Shown: positions 1 to 7,736, counted from the stretch's first letter. The stretch: DNA of 32,658 nt from BNXB01 sp031556375 (GCA_031556375.1 JAVBTA010000048.1:1-32658), one strand, 5' to 3'. Notes: generated by a model not told the origin, from the sequence alone. Numbers and translations: made by a program.

Positions 1-540
1 GTAGGCTTCCTGTGTCGAAACATGAATATCCGGTTTATTTACAACGATACGATAACCTTCCAGAGAGATTTCAACAGGAGAGAAGACATTCCCGATTCCT
101 TCGGCAAAAACGGGTTTGTTTTCAATGAAAAACGGACAATCCGCTCCAAGTTGAGATGCAAAATCCTCCATTTGTTTATTGTCGAGACCCAGTTCTGCAT
201 AATCATTTAGCAGTTTTATCATAAATGCAGCATCGGCAGAGCCTCCGCCTAAGCCCGCTCCGAAAGGGATGTTTTTTCTCAGGTAAATATCAGTTTCCGG
301 AATTTGGAATTTATCTTTTAACAGGTTACAGGCTTTTATGACCAGGTTGTTTTCCGGTTTTCCATCGACAGGAATGCCGGATTGGATGAAAGTGCCTTTC
401 TTGTCTTTTGCCGGGACTATTTCAAGAGCGTCTTTCATTTCAATAGGATAGAATATTGTTTCAATGTTGTGATAACCATCTTCACGTTTTGAAACGATAT
501 TTAATCCCAGATTGATTTTTGCATTCGGAAAACAAATCAT
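1..540 (-). CDS. ispE: 4-diphosphocytidyl-2-C-methyl-D-erythritol kinase IspE, 3' part missing
   Basis: IspE is a cytoplasmic GHMP kinase that phosphorylates CDP-methylerythritol in the non-mevalonate isoprenoid pathway. The 180 visible codons start at an ATG at 538-540 and read MICFPNAKINLGLNIVSKR, the usual IspE opening with the substrate-contacting A-K-I-N-L. The GHMP ATP-binding loop PFGAGLGGGSADAA follows at about codon 90-103 (bases 235-275). The later GADCPFF motif is also present. The frame stays open to the window edge, so roughly the last third of a normal protein of about 270-280 residues lies outside. The gene starts 3 bases after the stop of the upstream transporter gene and is probably cotranscribed with it. 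Confidence 0.93.
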   Translation of the reverse strand, partial: MICFPNAKINLGLNIVSKREDGYHNIETIFYPIEMKDALEIVPAKDKKGTFIQSGIPVDGKPENNLVIKACNLLKDKFQIPETDIYLRKNIPFGAGLGGGSADAAFMIKLLNDYAELGLDNKQMEDFASQLGADCPFFIENKPVFAEGIGNVFSPVEISLEGYRIVVNKPDIHVSTQEAY

Positions 541-543
541 ACT

Positions 544-1488
544 CTATTTTTTTACAGTTACTTTTTCTAAGCTTTCTTTTTCTACGTCAGCACGGGATTT
601 ACTGATAGTTACCAGATAAACTCCGAAGAATACCATCACAGCAGAACCCAGCTTTTCCCATGTAAAAGAATCCTGGCCGATTAGAACAGCAATAAGCGCT
701 GCGACAATCGGTTGTAAGTAATTGTACATACTTACGGTTGTCGGACGTATTTTTTTCAAAGCAATCGGGATTAACAAGTATGTAATGTAAGTCGCACAAA
801 ACAAGACATAGGCAAGTAATAATAATCCGTGATAATGTGGAACTTCTCCGGAAGAAAGCACCGGCGCGTTTTTTAAATATTGAAAGTTGAAAGGAGTTAA
901 TACAATTGCTGAAAATAAGAACATCCATTTCATAATTGTAACTGCGCTATACTTTAATGTAAGAGGCTTTGCGATGACGAGATATAGAGCATATGAAAAT
1001 CCGCTGGCAATGACCATCAGGTTGCCGTTTAACGAACCGTCGCGGGTGTCTACATGATGTCCGGTCAGAATTAATAAAATGGCTCCTGTCGCTCCGATAA
1101 TTACTCCGCCAGCTTTTTTCCAGGTAATAGGTTCTTTTAGAAGGAAGAACGCGAATACCATGACAAACATAGGGGTACAGGTTACCAATATCGATGCATC
1201 GACAGGAGAGGTCGTATTGAGACCTTCGATAAAAAGAGCCTGATTTATGGCAATGCCCAGCATTCCGCATAGAAAAAGCATGAATAAATCTTTCTTATCG
1301 ACTTTTTCTTTTTTTACAAATAAAGAGGTAATCCAGAAAGCTGTACAAGCGAATAAGATACGGGCTAAAGTCAATCCTTCGGGCGAAATTTCGTCGTGTA
1401 ACAAAGATTTCGATATGATCATATTGATGGCAAACAGAATATTAACAAATGCAATGATCAGATGCCCTTGTAGTTTTGTTTTATTCAT
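544..1488 (-). CDS. EamA/DMT-superfamily transporter (10 membrane helices)
   Basis: This 314-residue inner-membrane protein has two tandem EamA repeats (about residues 8-142 and 155-293), each of about five hydrophobic helices, the standard architecture of drug/metabolite exporters such as RhaT or YdcZ relatives. The first repeat opens with GHLIIAFVNILFAINMIISK, a typical N-terminal EamA helix, and the first repeat ends in a helix rich in Gly and Ala. The C-terminus is short and charged (KSRADVEKESLEKVTVKK), which fits a cytoplasmic tail. The substrate cannot be read from sequence; family members export amino acids, nucleobases or sugars. It is the first gene of a two-gene unit with ispE (3-base gap). 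A good -7 element on the minus strand lies about 26 bases upstream of the ATG. Confidence 0.9.
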   Translation of the reverse strand: MNKTKLQGHLIIAFVNILFAINMIISKSLLHDEISPEGLTLARILFACTAFWITSLFVKKEKVDKKDLFMLFLCGMLGIAINQALFIEGLNTTSPVDASILVTCTPMFVMVFAFFLLKEPITWKKAGGVIIGATGAILLILTGHHVDTRDGSLNGNLMVIASGFSYALYLVIAKPLTLKYSAVTIMKWMFLFSAIVLTPFNFQYLKNAPVLSSGEVPHYHGLLLLAYVLFCATYITYLLIPIALKKIRPTTVSMYNYLQPIVAALIAVLIGQDSFTWEKLGSAVMVFFGVYLVTISKSRADVEKESLEKVTVKK

Positions 1489-1513
1489 TATTTATACCGG
1501 AATAAATTTTTTG

Positions 1514-1521
1514 CAAAGGTA
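1514..1521 (-). promoter_or_regulatory. Bacteroidota -7 element for the transporter-ispE unit
   Basis: CAAAGGTA on the plus strand reads TACCTTTG on the minus strand, an exact match to TAnnTTTG. It lies 26 bases upstream of the transporter ATG. I see no clear TTTG about 19-21 bases further upstream, so the assignment rests on the -7 match and position. Confidence 0.55.
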
Positions 1522-1543
1522 ACTCTTATAATCGGGATTTGTT

Positions 1544-1551
1544 TATCTTTG
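1544..1551 (+). promoter_or_regulatory. Bacteroidota -7 element for the asparaginase gene
   Basis: TATCTTTG matches TAnnTTTG exactly and sits 56 bases upstream of the asparaginase ATG. It is only 22 bases from the divergent -7 element of the transporter, so the two promoters share one short regulatory region. No convincing -33 element is visible. Confidence 0.55.
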
Positions 1552-1607
1552 TGAAAAAATAGAGATAACTTACATTTTGACAATTTATTTGCTGTAAATT
1601 ATATTTT

Positions 1608-2651
1608 ATGCTAGACCATAATGCATCAGTGTTGTTGATTTATACAGGGGGGACTATCGGAATGATAGAAAATCCGGAGACCGGAGTCCTGGAGTCTTTT
1701 GATTTTAATCATTTAAAGGAATATGTTCCGGAACTAAAACGTTTTAAGTTTTCGATAGATACTATTCAGTTCAATCCACCGATCGATTCTTCCGATATGG
1801 ATCCGGAACGTTGGTGTACTTTAGTTCGTATTATAGAAGATAATTACAATAATTATGATGGATTTGTGATCCTCCATGGAACAGATACGATGGCATATTC
1901 TGCTTCAGCGCTGAGCTATATGCTTGAGAACCTGGATAAACCGGTCATTCTCACCGGTTCACAATTGCCTGTCGGGAAGATTAGAACGGACGGGAAGGAA
2001 AACCTAATTACGGCATTGGAAATTGCCGTTGATAAGGATGCCGAGGGAAATGCAATTGTCCCTGAAGTCTGTATCTTTTTCCAAAACTATCTGATGAGAG
2101 GAAATCGTACGATGAAGATCAACGCTGAAAATTTTAAGGCATTTAATTCTTATAATTATCCGGTGCTGGCAATTGCCGGTAGCCAAATACGTTATGAACA
2201 CCATTTGATCCGGAAGCCATCACCTAAAGGCGCCCAGCGTTTTCATTACTGGTTGGATCCTAACGTGATGATTCTTAAAATCTTTCCTGGGATGTCGATA
2301 GATATAGTACAGTCCATATTCAATAATCCTCAATTAAAAGGAGTCGTCCTTGAGACTTACGGAGCGGGCAATGCACCGGAAAGAAAAGAATTCCTGAATA
2401 TATTGACCCAAGCGGTAGAGCGGGGAGTTGTTATTCTGAATGTGAGCCAGTGTGCATCGGGCTCTGTAGAGATGAGGAGATACCGGTCCGGTAAAATCCT
2501 GGCTGATGCGGGAGTCTTTTCCGGATACGATATGACAACAGAAGCCGCGGTTACCAAACTGATGTTTTTGTTTGGTCATGGTATGGATCTGGAGCAAATA
2601 AAGCAACAAATTGCAAAATCCCTGGTAGGAGAAGTTACCATTCCGGAGTAA
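1608..2651 (+). CDS. ansA: Type I (cytoplasmic) L-asparaginase AnsA
   Basis: The enzyme hydrolyses L-asparagine to aspartate and ammonia. Both active-site threonine motifs are present: TGGTIGM at residues 13-19 and HGTDTMAYSAS at 90-100 (T92, D93). The TGSQLP loop typical of the family follows at about 117-122. The N-terminus has no signal peptide, so the protein should be the cytoplasmic type I enzyme, not the periplasmic type II. The length of 347 residues is usual for type I enzymes. The ATG at 1608 is the first in frame and is followed directly by the first beta strand (SVLLIYTGG). It is a single-gene unit with its own promoter; the following gene has a separate promoter 160 bases after the stop. 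Confidence 0.93.
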   Translation: MLDHNASVLLIYTGGTIGMIENPETGVLESFDFNHLKEYVPELKRFKFSIDTIQFNPPIDSSDMDPERWCTLVRIIEDNYNNYDGFVILHGTDTMAYSASALSYMLENLDKPVILTGSQLPVGKIRTDGKENLITALEIAVDKDAEGNAIVPEVCIFFQNYLMRGNRTMKINAENFKAFNSYNYPVLAIAGSQIRYEHHLIRKPSPKGAQRFHYWLDPNVMILKIFPGMSIDIVQSIFNNPQLKGVVLETYGAGNAPERKEFLNILTQAVERGVVILNVSQCASGSVEMRRYRSGKILADAGVFSGYDMTTEAAVTKLMFLFGHGMDLEQIKQQIAKSLVGEVTIPE

Positions 2652-2742
2652 TCGTTATTAAACGATGCTTTTTTCTTTAAATTTGAATTAAAACTCAAGA
2701 AAAAATAATAATTTTAATGTAAATTAAGTTCTTTTGTTTTAG

Positions 2743-2767
2743 TGTGTTAAACCTGTTCTTTAACATG
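2743..2767 (+). other. Inverted repeat between ansA and the carboxyltransferase gene
   Basis: TGTTAAA at 2745-2751 pairs exactly with TTTAACA at 2759-2765 across a 7-base loop, and two G-T pairs extend the stem. It starts about 90 bases after the asparaginase stop and ends about 20 bases upstream of the -33 position of the next promoter. There is no T-run after the stem, so it could be a weak terminator or a protein-binding site; the sequence does not decide. Confidence 0.4.
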
Positions 2768-2785
2768 TATTTTAGTTCTGTTTTT

Positions 2786-2818
2786 ATTGTCTAATTAGAA
2801 TGAAAACATCTAACTTTG
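2786..2818 (+). promoter_or_regulatory. Promoter of the carboxyltransferase gene
   Basis: ATTG at 2786-2789, a 21-base spacer and TAACTTTG at 2811-2818 fit the Bacteroidota pattern TTTG-N19-21-TAnnTTTG. The leader to the ATG is about 70 bases, which is long for a simple promoter and contains a weak 5-bp hairpin at 2833-2847. Confidence 0.65.
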
Positions 2819-2894
2819 TGTGTGATTACAAGGTAAGGTGTACTTACTCTAATCGATATAACAAAACTCTTTTGAACTGTTAATAATTAGAACT

Positions 2895-4676
2895 ATGGGA
2901 AGGGAAATTAAATTCAGCTTAGTTTACCGTGATATGTGGCAATCATCCGGTAAATATCAGCCTCGGGTCGACCAATTGAAGCGAATAGCTCCTGTTATTG
3001 TGGATATGGGATGTTTTGCCCGGGTGGAAACTAATGGTGGAGCTTTTGAACAGGTGAATTTACTTTATGGAGAAAATCCTAACATCGCTGTAAGGGAATT
3101 TACGGCGCCATTTAATAAAGCCGGAATAAAGACTCATATGCTGGATCGTGGTTTGAATGGACTGCGGATGTTTCCTGTGCCGGCTGATGTGCGTAAGTTG
3201 ATGTATAGGGTAAAACATGCTCAGGGTGTTGATATCACCCGTATATTTTGTGGGCTGAATGATCCCCGTAATATTATACCTTCCATACAATATGCAAAAG
3301 AAGGGGGAATGACCCCTCAGGCAGCACTTTGTATAACATATTCTCCTTTACACACGGTAGAATATTATGTGAACCTGGCAGAAAAATTGATTGAAGCCGG
3401 AGCAGAAGAGATCTGCCTTAAAGATATGGCCGGAATCGGTCGTCCTTATAGTATAGGGCAAATTATTAAAGGAATAAAATCCCGTCACCCGAAGATTACC
3501 ATACAATATCATGGACACACAGGGCCCGGATTTTCAGTAGCATCAATGATAGAAGCCGCAGAAAATGGCGTAGATATTCTGGATGTGGCTATGGAACCGC
3601 TTTCCTGGGGGATGGTTCACCCCGATGTGATTACAATTCAGGCTATGCTCAAAGATGCAGGTTATACGGTTCCGGAAATTAATATGGAAGCCTATATGGA
3701 AGCCCGCAGGTTGTCGCAAGAGTTTATAGACGATTTCTTAGGTTTCTTTATCGATCCGAGTAATAAGATTATGACATCGCTTCTTGTAGGTTGCGGACTT
3801 CCGGGAGGAATGATGGGATCTATGATGGCCGACCTGAAAGGAATGCATAACGCGATAAATCTGGCTCTTCGTCAACAAGGGAAGAAAGAGGTGACATTGA
3901 ATAATCTTGTGGTTCAGTTGTTTAAGGAAGTGGAAGATATATGGCCAATGCTGGGCTATCCACCTTTGGTAACGCCGTTTAGCCAATATGTAAAAAATAT
4001 TGCATTGATGAATATTTTTGCCGCAGCAAAGAATGAACCCCGTTTCTCTATGATTGATAAGGATAGCTGGAACATGATTTTAGGAAAAACAGGTAAATTG
4101 CCCGGCGCTTTAGCTCCTGAAATCATTGAATTAGCAAAAGCAAACGGTCTTGAGTTCTATGATGGAGACCCTCAGGATGCATTCCCTGATGAATTGGATA
4201 AGTACAAAGCAGAGATGAAAGAACTGGGTTGGGATGAGGGTCCGGATCAGGAAGAGTTATTCGAATTTGCAATGCATGATCGTCAATACCGTGATTTGAA
4301 ATCCGGAGCCGCTAAAAATCGATTTAATCAGGAATTGGAACAAGCGAAAGAAAAAGCGGGAACTCCTATTGTTGTGAAGCGTCCGGTGGTAGAAATTCCA
4401 ATGTTCAGTTTTGAAGAAATAACTGCGAACTATCCGAATGCTAAGCCGGTACATGCTCCTTGCAAAGGACAAGTGCTATGGCAATATGATATGATGGATG
4501 CCTCTACAGCTCCGTTTGAAGGAGCTACTATCCAGGAGAAAGATAATCTGTGCTATATCCAGAATTATTATGGTATTGAGCCTGTGAGTATGGGTTATGG
4601 CGGTACGATTGTCGGTACTTATGTGAAACAAGGCGACCATGTTCAAAAAGGGCAAATATTGGCGTTTGTTAATTAA
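2895..4676 (+). CDS. Oxaloacetate decarboxylase/pyruvate carboxylase-type carboxyltransferase lacking the biotin lysine
   Basis: This 593-residue protein has the HMGL-like TIM barrel and the conserved PYC/OADA domain of oxaloacetate decarboxylase alpha and pyruvate carboxylase subunit B. Core residues are kept: D13 and Q16 in RDMWQS (family usual RDAHQS), R85 in LDRG, the carboxylated lysine K176 in LKDMAG, H206 and H208 in YHGHTG, and T360 in VTPFSQ. The C-terminal 75 residues resemble a biotinyl fold (APCKGQV... and GGTIVGTYVKQGDHVQKGQ), but the expected E-A-M-K-M turn reads QNYYG at 556-560, so no biotin-accepting lysine is present. No biotin carboxylase or membrane beta/gamma subunit is nearby. 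It may decarboxylate oxaloacetate, work with a carrier encoded elsewhere, or have another role. It is monocistronic, with its own promoter and terminator. The superfamily call is secure; the reaction is not. Confidence 0.85.
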   Translation: MGREIKFSLVYRDMWQSSGKYQPRVDQLKRIAPVIVDMGCFARVETNGGAFEQVNLLYGENPNIAVREFTAPFNKAGIKTHMLDRGLNGLRMFPVPADVRKLMYRVKHAQGVDITRIFCGLNDPRNIIPSIQYAKEGGMTPQAALCITYSPLHTVEYYVNLAEKLIEAGAEEICLKDMAGIGRPYSIGQIIKGIKSRHPKITIQYHGHTGPGFSVASMIEAAENGVDILDVAMEPLSWGMVHPDVITIQAMLKDAGYTVPEINMEAYMEARRLSQEFIDDFLGFFIDPSNKIMTSLLVGCGLPGGMMGSMMADLKGMHNAINLALRQQGKKEVTLNNLVVQLFKEVEDIWPMLGYPPLVTPFSQYVKNIALMNIFAAAKNEPRFSMIDKDSWNMILGKTGKLPGALAPEIIELAKANGLEFYDGDPQDAFPDELDKYKAEMKELGWDEGPDQEELFEFAMHDRQYRDLKSGAAKNRFNQELEQAKEKAGTPIVVKRPVVEIPMFSFEEITANYPNAKPVHAPCKGQVLWQYDMMDASTAPFEGATIQEKDNLCYIQNYYGIEPVSMGYGGTIVGTYVKQGDHVQKGQILAFVN

Positions 4677-4699
4677 GGAAAATCAGATAAAATAAATCT

Positions 4700-4734
4700 A
4701 AAAGGATCGTAATTTCAAGTTGCGATCCTTTTTT
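4700..4734 (+). terminator. Rho-independent terminator of the carboxyltransferase gene
   Basis: AAAAGGATCG at 4700-4709 pairs exactly with CGATCCTTTT at 4723-4732, followed by more T. The stem begins 24 bases after the stop codon. Because the left arm begins with an A-run, it could also act weakly on the convergent beta-propeller gene, whose stop is at 4766. Confidence 0.85.
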
Positions 4735-4765
4735 GATTCTTCAGAGAAGTTAGGGTATAGCAAAC

Positions 4766-5944
4766 TTACTTTATTTTCCGGACTATTTTATAAAATGCAA
4801 TGATTGGATTGTCATCATCCGAAATATTCATTAGATCTTTTGAAATTACGCCTTTTGACTTTTGGATTGTGGAAACAACCATATCAGCCGGAATTATCGA
4901 GTAAAATTTGTTTTTATATACACCTCTAATCAGGTAATAAAACGGCATATCTTTTCTGGGAGTTCCCAAAACTCGAAAGCCGTTATATAGCAACTTATGA
5001 TGCTTTATGTCGTAAAATACAGAAGCAATCATCATGTTTTTAGAATAATTAATATGCAATATGCTATCTCCCTCAAAAATATCACTGATGCCAAACGAAT
5101 AGTTGGAACGAACCAGATCGTGATGCTGGATTTTCGATTCAATTTCACTGATAGGGAGTTGATTAGGTAAATTAATTTCGTATATTGGTTCTATTCCGTC
5201 AGGCATCAACTCATATACAGTTCCATCAAAAGCTCTGTTATAAAGCATCTTGTCCCCATTGTAAAAGAAAGGATGACCATTTTCCATTCGGAAATTAAAT
5301 TCAGAAATGGCATCATGAAGCAAAAATTGATTGTCGATCGTATTCCCGGTTTCTGAGAATAACAAATAATATTCTTTTTCATCCACCTTTCCATGAGTGT
5401 CTTTATCAGGGTTACTGAAATAAAATTTCCCATCTACAATAGCTAAAGCTCTTGAATAATAATTATAAAAATAAGACGTTTCTGATAGAAAATCACCCGA
5501 ATTGCTATCGTAGAAAATTAATTTTCTTTTCCCGTTATCAAGAATGACAACCCTGTCATTTGTTTTGTCCAATGCAAAATCCGAGATTTCAACATATTCC
5601 TTAGGTCCTTTTCCTTTATTTTTTATACTAAATAAAACATTTCCGGACATATCAAAACATACAATTTTATCGGAACCGTCGAAAATGTATATTCGTTCAT
5701 CCTCAATTAATATCCTTTCTATCGATGATATAAGCTCTTCATCTGAAAGTCTGATATACGAATCCATTAAGAGAAAATTTCCAGCTTCGTCTTTTGTCGG
5801 ATTCGATTCAGAAAGATCTATCTGTATTAGGTTTGATTCAGAAACATTTATAGTATCAATTATTTTATCTTTAGGTTTAGTGCGGCTGCATCCGAAATAT
5901 ATGCTGCAAAAAAGAAGAAAAATAAAAAACTTAATATAATTCAT
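4766..5944 (-). CDS. 6-bladed beta-propeller lipoprotein
   Basis: This protein of 392 residues resembles the Bacteroidales 6-bladed beta-propeller lipoproteins. I chose the ATG at 5942-5944 over an in-frame TTG at 5960-5962, because the ATG directly precedes the signal peptide MNYIKFFIFLLFCSIYFGC. Cys19 is the likely lipidated residue, although the lipobox (YFGC) is atypical at -3. The body contains recurring propeller-blade strands such as RIYIFDGSDKIVCFD, then SGNVLFSI, then RVVILDNGKRKLIFYD. The function is unknown; related proteins are thought to be surface or periplasmic ligand binders. It stands alone, with its own promoter region carrying direct repeats. The neighbour upstream is a MORN-type secreted protein on the same strand, 285 bases away. 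Confidence 0.82.
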   Translation of the reverse strand: MNYIKFFIFLLFCSIYFGCSRTKPKDKIIDTINVSESNLIQIDLSESNPTKDEAGNFLLMDSYIRLSDEELISSIERILIEDERIYIFDGSDKIVCFDMSGNVLFSIKNKGKGPKEYVEISDFALDKTNDRVVILDNGKRKLIFYDSNSGDFLSETSYFYNYYSRALAIVDGKFYFSNPDKDTHGKVDEKEYYLLFSETGNTIDNQFLLHDAISEFNFRMENGHPFFYNGDKMLYNRAFDGTVYELMPDGIEPIYEINLPNQLPISEIESKIQHHDLVRSNYSFGISDIFEGDSILHINYSKNMMIASVFYDIKHHKLLYNGFRVLGTPRKDMPFYYLIRGVYKNKFYSIIPADMVVSTIQKSKGVISKDLMNISDDDNPIIAFYKIVRKIK

Positions 5945-5987
5945 CTTGTTTTCAGGATTCAAACATTAATAATTATAAAAAACGTCA

Positions 5988-6077
5988 CTACAAGCAACAG
6001 GCGTAAAAACACAAGGAGAGTATGATGACTCGCAAATTCTTTTTACGCTTCCAGTGAAATATCCTCCCCCTAATCAA
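5988..6077 (-). pseudogene. Possible remnant of a small signal-peptide gene without a start codon
   Basis: In the leader of the beta-propeller gene, a frame on the minus strand reads KRKKNLRVIILSLCFYACCL and then stops at 5988-5990. It looks like a basic plus hydrophobic signal sequence ending in cysteines. A purine-rich GGGGGAGG (6063-6070) lies just upstream, but no ATG, GTG or CTG follows in frame; only TTG codons are available. It may be the decayed leader of a short secreted peptide of the kind often encoded beside 6-bladed propeller proteins, or chance. Confidence 0.25.
6001..6048 (-). other. Inverted repeat in the leader of the beta-propeller gene
   Basis: GCGTAAAAA at 6001-6009 is an exact inverse of TTTTTACGC at 6040-6048, with a 30-base loop. 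It lies between the likely promoter (6111-6118) and the ATG, so it could fold in the mRNA leader. Confidence 0.4.
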
Positions 6078-6110
6078 GTTATCCCTATTATTTGATAAAT
6101 TAATGTGTTA

Positions 6111-6118
6111 CAAATATA
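6111..6118 (-). promoter_or_regulatory. -7 element for the beta-propeller gene
   Basis: CAAATATA on the plus strand reads TATATTTG on the minus strand, matching TAnnTTTG. It predicts a leader of about 165 bases before the ATG. No clear -33 element is seen, which would fit a promoter needing an activator at the direct repeats just upstream. Confidence 0.5.
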
Positions 6119-6146
6119 GTGGATGTTTTTTTATCTCTGTTCTTTG

Positions 6147-6167
6147 AATTGTAACTCAATTGTAACT
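6147..6167 (-). repeat. Two direct repeats of AATTGTAACT, 11-base period
   Basis: AATTGTAACT occurs at 6147-6156 and again at 6158-6167, one helical turn apart and identical over ten bases. On the minus strand they lie 28 to 49 bases upstream of the -7 element of the beta-propeller gene, a normal place for an activator site. Confidence 0.6.
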
Positions 6168-6229
6168 TTTTTGTTAAAAGAGAGGCTGAATATCTCACAA
6201 TTATTGAAGTGGATCGTAAAATGGTAGAG

Positions 6230-7573
6230 CTATTCTATCTCCTCTTTTCTGGAAACATTTCCTTTCTCATCGTAGTATTTTCGTGTTCCTTTTACTCTGC
6301 CGGATACGTAAGTGCCCGTTTCTCTCAGTACATCAGTGTTGTAACGGTAAAGTTTGTATGGGCCGTTTTTATCACCATTAGTGTATTCGTAGGTTTCATA
6401 TAGTTTTCCGTTGTCGCTATAGGTCTTATAACTTCCATTCAGAACACCATTGATGTAATTTTCTTCTTTTTCTTTCTTCCCGCTTTTGTGTTCATAAACC
6501 CAAAGTCCATTCTTTTTTCCGTTTTTATATTGTCCTTTGGATTTTATCCCTTTGGCTCCTTCTAGCCATTGTTCGGTAAATTCTCCTTCATATTTGCCGT
6601 TCACTTCATAGAAAGTTTGTGTATAGCCTCCGATATTACTCGAAATTTGTTTGGTTTGTTTTGCCAGACCTGAACCTGTTTCTGAGGAAACCTCCCCGTC
6701 CTTATAGAAAATCTCACTTTTTAGAGTGCCGTCTCCATAGTTATATTTACGTTCCCAGCCATTCTTTTTGCCATTTTTCAATTCTTTTACAGATTCCACA
6801 GTGTTGTCTGTATAGTAAATAGTTTCTTTTACTTTTTCATCATTATTATAAACCTCTGTGCGTATTTTTTGTCCGTTCTTTTTGCCATATTCCCAGGTTC
6901 CTTCCTTTTTTCCGTTTTTATATTGTCCTTTCATCCTTACTTTTCCATCCGTAAAAATTTCGGAATACTCTCCATCATATTTTCCTTCTTTGTTGTAATT
7001 GGCTGTCTGTACATAATCTCCAGTATTGCTGGATATATTACGTACTTCTTTTCCTATCGTTTTACCTTCGCTGAAATTAGCTTGAGACCGGACTTTACCT
7101 TGGCTGTCATATCTTATTTCAGCGCCATCCTGAACCCCGTTTTTGAAATTTACTTCACTTTCAATTTTTCCATTTGCCCCATATTGAATAAATTTACCTT
7201 CAGGCTTTCCCTTGACATAATTGCGGGAAGCTTTGACGGCTCCGTCGGAATAATATTCTTTATACACGCCATTTAGAATACCGTTGTCGTAAGTATATTC
7301 TTCAGCGAGTTTGTTGTATTTATATGTTTTCCAGCTACCATTAGGTATTCCGTCTTTAAATACAGCTTCAGTGTATTGGGTTGTATACCCGTCGATGATT
7401 CTGGAACTACCTTGTAGCGGTTTTTTTGTTCCTTTTTCATGGCAGAAATATCGTCCGTCGCCCAGGTTATAACATTCGATATCATGAAGTTTAATTTCAT
7501 TTTGAGATTTTACGGTTTGAAATGTGGTTAAAGTGATAACCAATAGTGCGATTAGTATGAATTTGTTTTTCAT
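6230..7573 (-). CDS. Secreted MORN_2-type repeat protein (YwqK-like)
   Basis: This 447-residue protein has an N-terminal signal peptide (MKNKFILIALLVITLTTFQ, cleavage likely near residue 23) and then about 13-15 short beta-hairpin repeats of the MORN variant type, each near the pattern Y-x-N-G-x-x-x-G-x-[WY]-x-x-Y. Examples are NGSWKTYKYNKL, NGVYKEYYSDG and NGSYKTYSDNGK. There are two cysteines after the signal, C34 and C44, which could form a disulphide in the periplasm. Two segments, residues 180-229 and 310-360, are similar along their length (ISSN-G-YxQT ... KGQYKNGKK), which shows an internal duplication. Such proteins are often auto-annotated as YwqK antitoxins, but no toxin gene is here. 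It is a single gene on its strand; the function is unknown. Confidence 0.85.
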   Translation of the reverse strand: MKNKFILIALLVITLTTFQTVKSQNEIKLHDIECYNLGDGRYFCHEKGTKKPLQGSSRIIDGYTTQYTEAVFKDGIPNGSWKTYKYNKLAEEYTYDNGILNGVYKEYYSDGAVKASRNYVKGKPEGKFIQYGANGKIESEVNFKNGVQDGAEIRYDSQGKVRSQANFSEGKTIGKEVRNISSNTGDYVQTANYNKEGKYDGEYSEIFTDGKVRMKGQYKNGKKEGTWEYGKKNGQKIRTEVYNNDEKVKETIYYTDNTVESVKELKNGKKNGWERKYNYGDGTLKSEIFYKDGEVSSETGSGLAKQTKQISSNIGGYTQTFYEVNGKYEGEFTEQWLEGAKGIKSKGQYKNGKKNGLWVYEHKSGKKEKEENYINGVLNGSYKTYSDNGKLYETYEYTNGDKNGPYKLYRYNTDVLRETGTYVSGRVKGTRKYYDEKGNVSRKEEIE

Positions 7574-7683
7574 TGCATCATTACAAAAAAATTAATAATC
7601 ATAATACGATTCAAAAATCATTCCCTTTGATTCTTGACAAGTCGGTTTTATAATACTTTAACAATTGCACCTTAAACCTTTCT

Positions 7684-7714
7684 ATTGTTATCTTGTCAAA
7701 AATTAGTATCATTG
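7684..7714 (+). promoter_or_regulatory. Promoter of the DUF362-NapH/NapG-type unit
   Basis: ATTG at 7684-7687, a 19-base spacer and TATCATTG at 7707-7714 give one mismatch to TAnnTTTG with ideal spacing. The distance to the ATG at 7737 is 22 bases. Confidence 0.5.
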
Positions 7715-7736
7715 TGCCATAAAAAGAAAAAACAGA

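Noticed and set aside
22..210. Plus-strand frame at the window start
   Set aside because: Antisense to ispE, which shows clear GHMP kinase motifs in the other direction.
2833..2847. GTAAG/CTTAC hairpin in the carboxyltransferase leader as a riboswitch
   Set aside because: Only five base pairs, with no further conserved structure visible.
5945..5962. Longer beta-propeller protein starting at TTG 5960-5962
   Set aside because: It would put six polar residues (NPENK) ahead of a good signal peptide, while an ATG at 5942-5944 starts exactly at the signal.
6869..7276. Plus-strand frame of 135 codons rich in Phe, Ile and Ser that looks like a membrane protein
   Set aside because: It is the antisense shadow of the MORN-type repeats, whose Lys/Asn/Glu codons read as Phe/Ile/Leu/Ser on the other strand.
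6230..7573. Antitoxin of a toxin-antitoxin pair (usual auto-annotation of YwqK-like proteins)
   Set aside because: The protein has a signal peptide and there is no toxin-like neighbour.
6230..7573. CRISPR-like DNA repeats
   Set aside because: The repetition is at the protein level with degenerate codons and no uniform spacers; no array is found anywhere in the window.
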